This document shows positions 25,601 through 39,400 of a DNA stretch of 64,000 nt, piece by piece; within the stretch, counting starts at the first letter, position 1; every line of letters begins with the position of its first letter. The DNA is from Casuarius casuarius. Its lineage: Eukaryota; Chordata; Aves; Casuariiformes; Casuariidae. The notes beneath the pieces were generated by a model. The model made no database searches and was not told the origin of the DNA. It saw nothing but the letters and a program-made list of their open reading frames with translations. The translations under genes and the position numbers were made by a program. The DNA lies in NCBI GenBank assembly GCA_003342895.1, contig PTFA01000009.1, positions 9,134,677 through 9,198,676 on the forward strand, written 5' to 3'.

Positions 25601-28600
25601 AGAATTGGGGATAGAGGTTCATTCAGATTATTTGGAACAGGTCTATATTTCACAGTGATGAAGGTGATAATGACAATGAAATAATGGAAGGGAAGCTGCA
25701 AAACAACAAATGGAAAAAACGTGAAACAAAGCTTTTACTGTGGCCATGCTTTTCACAGTGGTCAGTTGTCACTGATACTAGGAGTATTTTTCCAGTAGGG
25801 TTGGGATGTGAAACCAGTGGTTATGCTGGTAATAAGGTGTTGGAATTTGCGTATTCTGAAGCATTGTTTGGCTGCTTATGTTACCAGGTCTTATTAGGGC
25901 ATGTGAATATATGTGCCGGGTGATTCAGGCTGCTAATGTTCTGTTTCTTAATGTATTTTTAAATGTCACATTTTAAAATGTTCTAAAGCTTAAAAAGAAA
26001 AAAGAGAAAGAAAGGATTTGTATATTTGTATTTCAAGGTTGTGTGATAAAGAACAATATGGCTGTTGATGATTATATTCTCCAGAATTCATAGCTGGCAA
26101 AATTAACATGGCAAAAATTATTCTTTAATTTATGTAGGACTTAGGAGACATTATATGGAATCAAGAGGCTCTGGTGACAAGAATTTCAGATGTATTATTT
26201 GACTAGTGTTTCTTAAAACACTTGAATAACTTGCTTAGAGAAATTAAAATTATCTTAAACACTTCAGAGCATTATATTATGAGTCTTACGGAAAAATAAT
26301 GCTGTATGAAAGAACTAAGTCTTGGAAGAAACCATTCAGAAGATCTGGCTTTACTTCCAAATGCCCTCCTCTGTTCTATAACATTTTGAGCAAATCGTAT
26401 GATTTGGATGAGTTCTTAAGTCACTGGGAAGCTTTTTTTTTTTTTTAATCTGAATTGAATGTTTTCATTGTCAATATTAAAAATAAATGGTGGGGAGGAG
26501 AAGGAGCAGAAAGTGCGAAGTTCTAAACAAGCACAGACTATTAAACTGTTAGAAGAAAAGGTCCTAAGAAGGAAGAAAAATAAAATGAAATCTACTAGAC
26601 CATTGTAGATCTGTGAATAGAAAATTAGGAAGCAATTAAAAAATTGAAGTATTGCTATACTGTATAGCTTAATCATGCTCCCTTACTGAGGAAAATTTAA
26701 CAGAAACATGAAAATAAATTAGAGAATTCTTGAAAACCCATAATTAGAGTCCGAAAATTATAGCTCCTTTAAGAAGAGTGCAAGAAACAAGTTTTATTGC
26801 TATAAACATGGAACAGATAATCTGCAAATCTGAGGAATAAGGAAGAAACATTTTCAGTATGCTTACAGCTCTTCAGTTTTGAATGGACCCTTGTTCAGAA
26901 CATAGTTACTTTTTTCGAAAGTTGCAACCACAAGAATTGACATTGAACAGCATATAGCTCCCGATAAATCACAGAATGATATAAAACGCTCATCTACCTC
27001 ATCATGATCTTGTACCTAAAGGTTGGTGAAAATCCTGGCACAGGAGCTTTTTTCTCTCTTCCAGAGTGTTACCTATCATTAAGTACAAGAAGACTGAAAA
27101 GTCTACCCAAAACATCAATCCAAGTAGTGATCACATAAATTATACCTACAAATTGAGGAGGACTGTCAACCTGAAGTAAAGTACTCATTTGTGGTCAAGA
27201 GAGGAGCTATACAATCAGGCTTAGTGACTCAAGAGGTTAGCTACAAAACCAGGAGCAGTTATCAAAGTTCCCTGACCAATCTGAAGGGGTTTTTTTAGCA
27301 GTAGCTCTATTCCCAGGAAGAAATTGTCTCCCTCCAGTTTGCCTTCAGAGAGATCTGGTTTTATTAGTCTGGCCTGCTCAAAGATGTTTTATGTCTCCAG
27401 GTATGTTGTGTACTGCTTTCTCCATTCTTCAAAATGTAATGCTCATATGTGGCTATTAGTGAGAAATCGGAGTGTTGAGCTCAGTCTTTCATGTAACAAG
27501 CGGAATAACAAACTCGTAAAGAAAAGCATGTGAGAAAGAGAGGCGTTCTGGCTCCCTTCGTGATAACACCAGTGTGTAACACCTGCTTTGAACTAGGCCA
27601 TGCAAGCAATGTTGCAGGCCTCTTAAAAGGCTTGTAATTCTCTTCTCCTTATGGGAATAAAGTCAAAACACTGACAATACATACACATATCAAAAGCTGT
27701 CAAACTTTTCAACTCAGTCCTGCATTGCTCCATTCCCTGGATATTTTCCAATGTACTTGCTTTTCAACAGTCCATTTTGTTTTGGATCTTCAAAGTTCAG
27801 AATGTGACTCAGTTTCCGTCACAAAAGAAGGAGGAAAAAGAAAGTGTCTCCTAACCTTTTTATAGGCCTATCTTTGATTAATAATCGTCTCATAGAAACA
27901 AGAACTGCTTTGGTAACATAGCTGTTTGTTTCACCCCTTTTCCTGTGGTTGTTTGTGTATAACTTGTCACATGGCTGCAAGGCATCAGTTGATATATCAA
28001 AATGCATTTCTCTCTGGATTTTTGTAAGGTGTTTATAAGAATTTTCAAGACTGCTGTATTTACCTCACTGGTTACATAGTTGAGTAAAACACCTAATTCT
28101 TGAGTAGAAAATTCTAAGCTTTCTATTAAACAGGATTTCACGGCCAACAATCCTGGTTCCAAAGGTGATGCCTTCCTTTATAATAATGTCGAAGAGAGAT
28201 CTGCCTTGACTATTCAAGCTTTTCAAAACATACTTTCAACAACGTTTAGCTATTATTTTCCATAGGCCAAAGCACTGTGGATAACCTGGGCTCAAAGTAA
28301 CCTTCAAAATCATGCTCTCTTGCTAATCCTTTATGTTCTTTACAATCAAATTGTGATATGTTATCCGCCTTCATCTTTGCTGATTATGTCATATCTTGCA
28401 AATTGAGATTTTATATCTGAGATTAAATGTTCAGCACCTTTATTTTCTAATAAAGTTTTAATAATAGACATTGGGATTGGTACTTCAGAACTAAAATGCA
28501 ACTTGTTTTCTTGTATACAAAAACAAATCTGCACCAGTTTTGGTGCCCTCAGTCTGAAGTTTCCATAATTGTACTTTAACGCACAGCATCGGACACTAGT

Positions 28601-30040
28601 CGTAATTCTCGTATTCTCACTCTCCATTTTTCTGTTTTTGTGTGCATAGCAGAACTAAATAATATTATCTTTCTGACATCAGTTTATTGGGAATTTTGTT
28701 TTTCTTCTTTTACTTCTTCTGGTGGATAGTGTACATACCCTATTTGTTCACTGTCTGCTGTGTGTTACAGTCTGTATTTATTACAAAATGTGACTGCACA
28801 GCAAAAAGAAAGTCAACTGTTTGCCTTGTTCTGGCTGTTGTGCTGGGTAGTTCAGGCTTTCTGGAAGGAACACTCAGGAGCTTTCAGCAAAGGAAAAGCC
28901 CAGCCAGGAGAGGCTTTCTGAGTATAGGTTGAAGTAAGAGAAACAGTGGGGCATCTGCAGCATAACTGAAGGTTTGGAAACTGTTACGAACAGGGAGCAG
29001 AAATATCACAGCAGGCTTCACAGTCGATGGAAAGAAGTCCTTTTCACCGTGCAGAACAAGCATATATGCTTTTCCTTTTAAATAAGTTCTGGTGTGTCTT
29101 GTAGGCTTTTGCAAAACTGATTTGCTTCTTGCAGCTAGAGCAAGTGTCCAAAGGCAGGGCACTGCTTAGGTCTCCGTTTGCTTCTGTTCTTGTCACAAAT
29201 TCAGTCTGGTTTGATTATGCAGATTTCTCTGCGATACTTCTACTTCTTTTTTGCCTCTGTATATCTCTGAATTTCTTTTCTTTGCTAACCCAGTCTAATG
29301 TTACATTCTGTTGTTTAGTTTTCAAAATTTACAATCTGGTCCAGTTTCATTCTGAGTTTTGTTAGCTTCTAATAGCTTTCTGTAAGTTTAAACTGTCTAG
29401 AGGTCTTTTTCAGTTATGAGTCTTTGATCCCCTTTACCATCTGGCCTTGGATGAACAATTCCGTAACCATTTAAAACTGCATGTTTGGTTCAGCATTATC
29501 AAATCTATTAAATCTCCTTGTTCTTGGTCCTTCATATGAAACAGATAACTTCCAGAAGATATATTACTTTTAGGAGTGTAATATTCTACAAATTTCTGTA
29601 ACTGATAATCTTTTCCGGATAACTGGCCTGGTCTTTCTCACTTACCTGTTTAAATATAGATTGTTTAAAATAAAGTCAGTGCCTCTAACCTGCAGTATTA
29701 GAAGAAACTTTTTTTTTTCTCCATCTTTAGTTTCAGACTTGCTGTGTTTGTGGAGAGTTTATCTTTCTCAGTGTTCTCTATTTACCTTTACTTTTAACTT
29801 GCTGTTTCTCTCTCACTTCTCGCACCAGATAATATTCTTAGATAGCAAATAATGAGAAGCATGAGTTTTAGCATTATGATTTTGATGAATCTTAATATAA
29901 CTGATAGATTAACCAAGAGAGAAAAGACCTCGTATATAAAGGGAGAAAATTCATGTCTCCCTTAGTTTGCTAAGACTGATGTCTAAAAAACAAGTGGTTT
30001 GAACCAAGACTCTAGTTACCTTTACAAAAACCTTCTTCTG
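22655..30040. other. Non-coding DNA, no recognised feature
   Basis: Mostly unique AT-rich sequence. The 165-codon open frame at 22819-23316 overlaps an opposite-strand frame at 22729-22974, has no recognised domain, no signal peptide and no flanking gene signals, and is not called. A T-rich run at 26431-26447 and scattered A/T runs are the only simple sequence. Sequence at 29200-29360 is pyrimidine-rich. Confidence 0.65.
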
Positions 30041-30098
30041 TCCTGCTCCTGTTAAAGTCAATGGCAAAGCTCCTGTTGATGGCACTGTTCTATCAGAT
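30041..30098. repeat. Ancient palindromic repeat (copy 4)
   Basis: TCCTGCTCCTGTTAAAGTCA followed by ATGGCAAAGCTCCTGTTGAT matches a pattern recalled as CCTGCTCCCATTGAAGTCAATGGCAAAGCTCCCATTGA with few substitutions. This is the clearest copy in the window. It supports an amniote of the sauropsid kind as host. Confidence 0.6.
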
Positions 30099-33059
30099 GG
30101 AGTAATCTACTTCTACTCAGCAACTCTATTTCTTTTCTAACAATGTATCTGTAGGCACAATGAAGATGAGTACTTGTGGCCATGTTTTTGTTTGAAAGCA
30201 AAACCAACTTCCCCTCCCAAAACTATTTACTGACAAGGGATATCAGTCTTTACCATGATGTACCCCCAGTTTTTAAAAAGGTACTAGATGGCATAATCCC
30301 AAAAATGTTTCAATCTTTTGTGTTGGGTTAGGTTATCTCACTCAGATGTTATTGTTTGGGATACCTGTTTTATTGGATTAACTCCAAGGATATTTTGTTA
30401 AAAGGAGGCTGTAAGCATGTAGAACCAAAGTCTTTTATGACCTGAACTGAAGGCAGATTATACAAAAAAAAAAAAAAAAAGCAAAAGATGGAAAAATCTA
30501 CTGGAGATGACAATGGGCTGAAAAGTGTTCAGAGTATTTGAGGACTATATTGCAGAAAAGAGGTAGTATAGTACTGAGAGAGTATCTGCCTTTTACCTCA
30601 TATTTAAAAACAAGTTCTCACATGAATTGTAGTACCAAAAGAGAACTATCTTGATTTTGTTTAACTCTTTTACCACTTGGGACTTTTTTTTTATCTCCTT
30701 TAGTTTTTGCTATTTTTCTATGGCTAATATCATATGTAGATTTCAAACTGTCTTTTTGAAACTCCTTGAAAATCCAACTTATGTATAGCATTTTTCTGCA
30801 AGTGGCTGCTCATTATCTGTGAGATCAGAAATATTTGCTTAGAAAGCAAATTACTGATATTCCATTTTAAAAGTTCCTTACTTGCAGCCTTATAACTATC
30901 CTTGGTATTGCCTGCCCATGAATTACCATAGCACACACAGCTCTATGACGTTATAGTGTTACAGCTGAGCATTTAATTTTTCTGATGAAAATGCAAAAAG
31001 GTGCACAGAAATCAGGCATCATTCATATACACATATATTTATGTGGAAAGCAAAATGTTCTTATTTTATAGATAGAAAATTGCACCCAAATATTTTCTGC
31101 CTATCCTTAACAAACATCAGTCAAACTCTTGGATGAGAGAATTATATTGTAGATTTTTTGTCCAGACTTGATTCTGTAATATTTTTACCAAATGTGTTAG
31201 TGCCTCTTAGAGTTCTGTAGCGCAGACCGAGTGGACTGTGCAGCTGAAAGTTAGGTTTCTTATCTCCAGCTACCATTTATGTGATCACACAGGAGAACAG
31301 GATGCAACAGAATCTGTTGCCCTCATGGGCCCATCCGGACAGTAAAATGTCCTTGGATTTCTTGGCTAAGACAGATATAAGTAAGACATAGAAAAGATGC
31401 TGGAAGGAAGGAAAATTGAATTGCAGTGTTATGTGAGAAAGAGCGTGTACATATTGAAATATGGCATTGATGCCCTACACAAGGACTATCCATGTAAAAG
31501 TTTATTCTGTATGTTGAAGATTTCCAGCTAAATTTACTGGATAAATTTAAATGAAAGAACAATAAATATTTATTTACTAAAATTTAAGAGGAAATAATTT
31601 ATGCCAAGTTTTATTTTTTGTAATCAGATACAAATGGGTCATTTAAAAATATTCAGCTGAATTTAAAATGTCAATGCTTAATTTTTTCTGTCATCTAAAG
31701 GAAAAAAATATTCTACTATTTCTTGAAAGCACATACAAATCTGGTATACATCCCTGAACAATTATTTTAGCCACACTTTTCATTTAATTAGTTCTCAGCA
31801 GAACCATAGTAATAACTTTCCTCTTTTATAATTTCATGTTCGATAGCATGTAGTTTTTCCTCATTTAAAATTTAACCAAGTAAGAGAGAACGGAAATCTT
31901 CAAGTAGCTCGAGACTGTTCGGTATTTCTTAGCCAGTGGAGGGTGTCACACCGATCACAAGAAAATGTCCCAGCCAATCTTCCCTAGCCCATGGAGGCTC
32001 CTTCTGCAGTGGACCCTGGCTGATGAAATCAGTGCTGCTGGGAACCTGCTCTGTTGTAGCGTTCCCTGGCTTATTTATTACTAGAAAGACGATGGCTTTG
32101 AGCAGATCCCAGACTGGTGTATTGTTCCCATGAGTAACCCTCAAACCTTTGGCTCACTTGTATTTGGGAGTCTTGTACCAGGCACGGAGATTTACAGGAA
32201 GGATCATACATGCACAAAACTTCACAGCACCCAGTAATTACTTATCGCTAATACACAGAGTCGTGGGCTGAGTCTGAAATGTTGTCACATTAATAATTAA
32301 TACGCTCGTTCTCTTGATGCCATCATCTGGTGAATGTCTGCTAGCCAAGCAGTCATCAGCGTGGTGGAGAAGTGCAAGAACCTGTTGCCTCCCAGAATAG
32401 GCTAATCCTTGTTCTTGCAGTTTTTCCCTTCTCCTCCTCTGCTTCTTCTCTTAAGGTTTTAGTACCTTGTAATATCAGTGCTCATATTCTGTTTTTTATG
32501 ATTTTTTTCTTTGTTTTAAACTTTCACTAACTAATATCAATCCAGTAGCATCACCTCTGTGTTCTCTCTTTGTTTCTGCTTTCCTGTCTTTCGTGGCTTA
32601 GTGGCCCTGCGTGTGCTCTCTCACTTACTGAGTAAAGTGAGAGTTGAAAACTGCACCTCATTGTTAATTTGTTTCGGTAAAACCTGACCCTGGAGTCACA
32701 CATGGACCAGCATAATTTACTGTAGCTGGAGGACTGGCAACCACAGAGATGTCGCTGCTCCCCCAGCTTTGGAAGCCCAGTGTATGTCCCATCGCGTACA
32801 GCTAAGCATCAGGATGGTTCTGTCAAATTCTGCCTGCTCATTACTGTAGAAGCAGCATTTCATTCAGCGAAGTGCTGTGAAAAATCCTCTGGTACTTATA
32901 AAAATCAGCTTCCAAATTTGAATTATAAGCAAATCCATGCTTTAAAAATCTATTCTCAAGTGGGTCTGTAGTCTGCTAAAACAGAAAGAGGGAAGAGAAA
33001 TGAAATAGGTTAATGTTTTGAGAAAAATGTATCAGCTTTCACAGGACAAACCATATAGC
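30099..33059. other. Non-coding DNA, no recognised feature
   Basis: Contains a 17-base A run at 30464-30480 with no recognisable retroposed sequence upstream of it. Otherwise it is unique-looking, with only short open frames. Confidence 0.65.
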
Positions 33060-33620
33060 CGCCCTGCCTCTCCCTGGTAATTTGTTTTGCCTGTATGCCT
33101 CTCTTCTGTTGTCTTTTTCTGGATGATCAGTAGAGCTCTTCATTATTTTTCTCTGCCTGCCACCCCCCATTTTGTCTTCGTACTGCCTTCTCAATCCTTA
33201 ATCCTTTGAAGGTCTTTTTTGTTTCTCTTCTCTTTTTTTTTTTTTATTTCTCACACACAGTTATGGTACCTCTTTTACACTTACATTTTTCTACTTTCTT
33301 CACTCTCTGCATCTCACTGAACCCTCTGAACCTCATGTTATTTCTTTATCTCTGGTCTCTCAGCAATATGCAATAGCCTGAGATTTTTTTCTCTTCCATT
33401 CCCTGTGGCTTTTAGGCTTTCCTCACCTCCACCCCTTTCTGTTGTGCTGTTTTTCACCAGACTCCTCTTCTGTTACAATGAGTCCCATGAGACTGTGTCC
33501 CTGGGCTGGAAAATTTCAGTAAGGCTCAGTAGTCTTCCCTTTGACCCATGGTAGATGGTAGCTGTTGCAGGTTTCTTTCTTTTTTTCTTTTTCCCCCCTT
33601 TTTAAGCAGCCCCAGACGCC
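33060..33620 (+). other. Pyrimidine-rich tract on the plus strand
   Basis: About 560 bp of T/C-rich sequence including a long T run at 33232-33245 and C runs. Sampled lines are about 65-80% pyrimidine by hand count. It is low in complexity but not a regular repeat. The minus-strand open frame at 33516-33785 owes its Lys/Glu-rich part to this skew. Confidence 0.65.
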
Positions 33621-36280
33621 CCCCTCAATATTGTTGACTGTTATGGATGGGCCTATTTCTCTTAAGTAAGCTGGCTTCTTTTCTGCCTTTTTCCTACTGA
33701 CGTGGGCTGCAGAGATCCACAGAATAGTGGTGTGTTGTGCTCTACTTGTGGTTCCTGCCTGGGCAGTGCACACTTGAAAAGGCAATCAAACCACAGCCAT
33801 AACAGTTTTTGAAGTTCAAAGTGAGTAAGTGATCTCTGACTGTGATGGCTTAAAAATCAGCACTAAAAGTTCTTCAATTGTTCCTATTCCACAGGCCCTA
33901 TCTATTAACGGAAAAAAGATCAAAGAGATTAACACTGTACCTTTCCAGGTATATCTATTTTCTGTACCAGAAATCACTTTTTTGTGACACATGCTTTCTG
34001 TGTTCCCTTTGTAGCTCAGATTGCCTGCTCTGAGAGATGTTACAAGTATGCAGCTTATAATGTCACTGTGGATATTGCTAATCATTTGCTAGGATCTGAT
34101 AAATGGCATTTGCTAACTACTGCTCTCTTCTCCTCAGTTAATTACTACATAAACAGGGAGCTAACGTAGTTCGAAGGACTATTGACTAGGCAAGTAATTA
34201 GCTACAGTAAAAGTAGGAGGAAAGGCAGCTAGCAGGTTTTTAGACAGTTTTCCTTGGCAACAAGTAACATTTTTTCCTATTGTCTTTTGTGTGGAGGGCA
34301 AGCATCTTACTGATTTCAGGTTAAAGCTCTGCAGAGACTGCTGGGCGGTGGTCTGGGAGTGTGTGTGTGTTTGAATGTCATTTTTGACAGCTAGTTACGT
34401 GGCAGATGTACGCAGGTAAATGTTGGGAACCAAAGGCTCATTTGTCGTTTTGCCTTTTTTTTTTTTTTTTTTAACATGGATCATTTCATACATTGTGTTT
34501 ACAGTAAAGCTCACAAATAGTTGAATTATCACAGATTTTCTCAGTTTCACAAAAATTAGCAGCTCAGAGTGGCAGAAGACAAAGAGCCTTTTAAACGTCT
34601 TACTGTTACTCAAATGGAGAAGTACAGTGTGAAGAGCTGAGCATGAGCTTGTCCTTCACACTGGCCTTGGGACAGTGGTACATTTTGACCTCCCAGGGTT
34701 AGAAGAGCCTGGATATGGCTCTCAAAATTGTAAATGCGATGGCATTTACAGGAGCTGGCATTTTCTTGACTGTAATTTTAAAAGCCAGGTAGTACAACTG
34801 AAGTATTTTTGATGCTAATTTATGATCCTTGTCAATCCTTTTGATGTGGGAGTAGCAGTCAGTGACTGTTTTGAGCTCCCGACATGGGAGCTGTTGGTGG
34901 CTGTTCTGTTCTCTGTACATTTTGAAGCCCTTTTATAAGTCCTTCTCCAAAAATGATCCTAACCTGACCTGATTTTAATATATCAGCATTCAAGAACATT
35001 AACAGAGACAAATCTTGAGTGTTAGCAGTGAGGATCTTTGAAGTAAGGACATAGTAGTGTGTAGCATTTGTCCAAATTCCATAGTATAAAAAATTATAGT
35101 CATACATCAGACTATATAGACTGTATAAATCTTTCAGCTTATCTGTTTTAAAGCCTTTTTTACTACAGGCAACCACCATACTTGCTTTAATAGGTGCTCG
35201 TCACACCAGTTTAATGAATTAAATGTGAAAGTCATTTCTTCCTACTTTTGGTTATAACAGTACTGGCACAGGTTTCTGTTCCGCTGAAGTAATGAAATGA
35301 TAGGATCCCCATAATATAATTTTAGAAGTGTAATACTCATCGGTATATCAACTAATATGGAAAGCACAAAAAAAGAGTTAGAAAGTAAGACCACAAGCTA
35401 AATATAATCATTCTAATTCCTCTTGGAGAGATACCACTTTAATTGAAAGAGATGACAATAAAAATGAAAAATATAAAATCATGTCATCAAAAAATGGGAT
35501 AATTCTTGTGTTCTTTACTTCAGACCATTCATTACTTGAAGAGAGTAGCACAGCTTGATAGCTGAGCTGTCTAATTTTCTGGAGAATTTTTGTTTGTAAC
35601 ATCCATTCTAAGCTCTTAGAAATGCTGTATTCTTGCTAAGATAAGAAGGAAGCATGGCCTTGGCTGTTAGAGAAAAACTACAAAGATATAGAGAAGGTGC
35701 TGAAAAAAGAGAATCAATCTTTTCCTCCCCTTCTCTCTATTACTGACTCCAAAGCAGTTTTATTCCTTCTGGCCTTACACTTCCTTTCCAGTACCAGATA
35801 GTGTGAACGTAAAGGAGAAGTCACTGAAAATATTGAGGAAATACATTTCTTTCTCTCTCAAGTAAACAATATGGAGAGCTGCAGAGGAGATGCATGTTTG
35901 CTCCTATAAATTAGTAAAAGCAGCAGTTTATGGAAGTTGTGAAACTGCCATCCCTGTCTGTTCTCACCCCTGCGCTGCTTCCTCAGAGGTTTGACTGCCC
36001 TGGCCCCAGTGCAGTGTACAAAGCTGCTACGGCGCGTCTCTCAGGGAGCACAGGTAGGCAGCTACACACATATCCCTTGGCACTCCTTCTCCCATATATT
36101 GTTCAGGGCCATGATGGATAAAGAAGCTGGTTTCGCCACAGCTGTGAGAGTGTCACAGCACATTTCATAGAAATGTCACTAATTCCCAGAAGTCAAGCTC
36201 TAGGAATCTAGCAATTTCTAGCTGCTTGTTTCAGCTGCAACTTTTTAGATCGCTCACAATCTGTAAGTAAATTAGACAAG
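33621..36280. other. Non-coding DNA with an exon-like patch
   Basis: An 18-base T run lies at 34455-34472. The GC-richer patch 35940-36100 contains a good acceptor/donor pair (35987-36053). No coding gene is supported. Confidence 0.6.
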
Positions 36281-36490
36281 ATAAATTAGATAGTAGATAA
36301 AATAGATAATTTATTTTAATTTTAAGTTTCTTTAACTTGCCCCTCTATTATCATCAATAGGGCTACCTGCAGTTATAAAATAAATTAGATAGTACATAAA
36401 ATAGATTAGATAGTAGATAAAATAGATGATTTATTTTAATAAAGTTTCTTTAACTTGCCCCTCTGATATCATCAATAGGGCTACCTGTAG
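36281..36490. repeat. Local duplication with 120-bp period
   Basis: Copy 1 (36281-36372) and copy 2 (36401-36490) share the same order of motifs: TTAGATAGTAGATAAAATAG, TTTATTTTAAT, GTTTCTTTAACTTGCCCC and ATCATCAATAGGGCTACCTG. They differ by a few substitutions and a short indel, over 90% identical by eye. A third, partial copy of the first motif (TAAATTAGATAGTACATAAA) at 36381-36400 shows a nested 20-bp repetition. High identity points to a recent duplication. Confidence 0.9.
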
Positions 36491-39400
36491 TCACATTCAG
36501 GAGCAATGTGAAAACCTCGGCATCAATTCTTTCTCCATTGCCTGGACAAACAGGGGAGAGGGGCAGTGCAGATGCAGAGTGACCCACCCCAGGGCGTAGC
36601 ACACCTCACTGTTCCTAATGCCTCTTAGGATTTAACCAGCCCAACCTTTTGCTGGCTTTTGTTGTTGCCTACCTTACTGCTGCCCAAATAGGACCTGCAC
36701 GAAGAACTTGCAACTTCCTTAAAAAGACATCAAAAGGAAGGAGAGAAACCATGGTAGTGGAAGGGTGACTGATGTGTCTTTGGCCAGGGACCATTACGTT
36801 TAATAATATGCAACATTATTGGATGCATAGAAATAGCATGTCAGAGGGTGACAGGTAAATTCAGTTGTGGTGGATGTTTCAGAGAAAAAAGGGTAGGTTC
36901 CAATGCTGTCATTTACCTTACAGCATTAAGGTTAAGAACACCCTCTCAGAGGTTAAAAGGATATGGTCATACAGCTTCCTGTGACATAAGCACAATTTGG
37001 TGGGATGTTGTAGATTCTTCTTGGTGTTTCTATTTGCCACTAAGAGCCCTGGAGGAAGCCAGTAAAGTAGTGGATTTGTGAATGGGCAGGCTGTGGAAGT
37101 GAGCTTGGATACATACCTTTATAAATCTCTGAGCTCACTCAAGGCTCCTCTGCACAGTAGGAAACATTGAATGTTGCAGTAGCAGCAAGGATGAGTTTGA
37201 TGTGATGGGGGAGCTCAAAAGAGATTTGTGAGCTCTGAGAGCTGGTAGAAAGCTAGGAAGGCTGTAGGAGGTAGATGAAGATTAGGATGGGTGTCTCTTT
37301 CTCTCCCAGACAGGCTTGCAAACACTCCTTAAATCAGCCCCCAGCCCATCAAAAAGCAGTCAGTCCCCTCTGTGGCAGCTCCAGTCATTCTTTAGCACTT
37401 GCTAGACTCATACTGGGAAAAGAGAAAAGAAAGGTGTTTACGAATAAGCCTTACAAGTAGTGCTTCCTGCTCCTCTAGGAAGGGAGAGGGTGGAAGAAGA
37501 ACTGACTGCTGTAGCTGCAGGAGGTCCCACCTGTGCAATGCACTGTTCCTCTGAAGGCGGCAGCAGCTGAGGAGGCTGCAAATGGGAGGCGAGGATCAGC
37601 TGCTCAGCCTCCGGCAGATGATGCTCATCTCCATTGTAGCCTGCTACCTTAGGCAGTGCTTGCCTTGCTGACTCACTAGAGGCAGCTCTGAAATAGATCC
37701 ACAGAGAGAATCAGCCACATCCATCCGAGGAGGGGATGTGCGTTAAACCCAGGAGCAGGGGTAGCTCTGCTGTTATGAGGTCTGTGATCTCCATGCTTGT
37801 CATATTTTGGAAGGTAAATTGGTACTGCACCAATTCTAGTGTGTTCCCTCAGTGTCCAACCCACTGATGAAGAAAATTTTTATTTGTCTCTTAAGGTTGT
37901 AGTTTCAATCTGGCAGCAATTCTAGGCAAACTTAATCTCTTCAAAAGGAGGAATCTCCACAGTTCAACTTAGGGAACGTTAATATTTGGAAGAGTTACAA
38001 TCTTGACTCATAAGTTGTATCAGTCTGCTTATCTATATACTAACTAGAAAGCCTTTCTCTTACTGCCATTGAGAATTACACTGTGTCATGTAGGAGACGC
38101 ATGTACAGAAGCACTTTCCAATATACCCCTAAATCAGTAAGATACTCCTAATTATATGATTAGCCTAATGTGACTTCCTATTAATATCAATTTTTAGCAC
38201 AATCATTATAGTCCCTTTATTTCTAAAATTCACTTTTGCTTATACGTGATGTCTTACATACAGTTTGATTTCCAATACCAACAAGAAAAACAATAAATGC
38301 CAGGAGATTACATAGAGTTCATAAGTTTAATAATTAAAAGAAAATTGCAGCATGATAAAGAGTATGTTCTAACATTGACATCTCATTACAGTGAATCACT
38401 AAACTTTTTAAAGAATATGATATCCAATAAAAATAATTAACAGTTAAACATGATAGTGCTGTCTTCATTCTCACAAGATAGTGCATAAGTGCAAAAAAAC
38501 TTGGTACAGTTTAGAAATCCAAATTTTTGATGTTGCTTCAGCATAAACTTACGTTCTAAATGACCTATGTAAAATAATTATTTTAAAGATGATTTCCCCA
38601 TTAAGGAGCCAAAAATCGGTAAGTATTCTTTGAAACTAATTTCATGTTTTATCCTTCCAAATGTATGCTAGCTGTTTTATGCACAGCATGGCTGTACGTC
38701 TAAACTCTAGAATCAGATCTTTATTGTCTGGTCTGTCCTTTTGGACGCATTCCAGATCAGCTGGAGAGTATATCTAGTCCTATAGTCTCTGATAAAATAT
38801 TTCCCCTATTCCTTCCTCTACTACTGAGAAGTAGAATATTGTCATTAAATTGGTTCTTGCTATTCTTACCTGGTGAATAGGGTTCCTGAGATCAAGGCAG
38901 CTGTGCTATATCTTTGTGTTTGTTTTGTTTTGTTGTTTAGTATTTTTCCTTTTGTTGTCTAGAGAGTTGAACACTGGAACTTTATAATGTGTGTGAAAAT
39001 TACTTGAGATCATTTGTCCCTGAGAGGGCATCCACTCTATTCAAAATTTTTTTGCAACTTTTTGCTGCTTGGAGTAACATAAGAACTCTAACCATGAAGG
39101 GATGGCTGTCATTAATTTGATGGTTACAAGGCAAAGCACAGGGCTTTCCTCATAAACAAAGTGATTAAAGGAATGAGTGTCCTGTGCCTGTTGTCCTCTG
39201 CCAAATTTTCAAAGCAAAGCAGGATTTGACAGTAGTCACCCAAATACCAGATGTCAGATTTTTATAGGAGAGCCACAACTTCTCGACGTTTGATGTCTAG
39301 GTGCTTAGGAAGCTAATGGAAGCTTACACAGCTTAAGTTATGAGTGATGACAAGCTGCAGGTGCAGCTTATGCCAGGCTGTGACTGACAAGATAGTTCAG

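Noticed and set aside
30421..30480. A17 tail as evidence of a processed pseudogene or SINE
   Set aside because: No recognisable gene or SINE sequence precedes the A run, and no flanking target duplication is seen.
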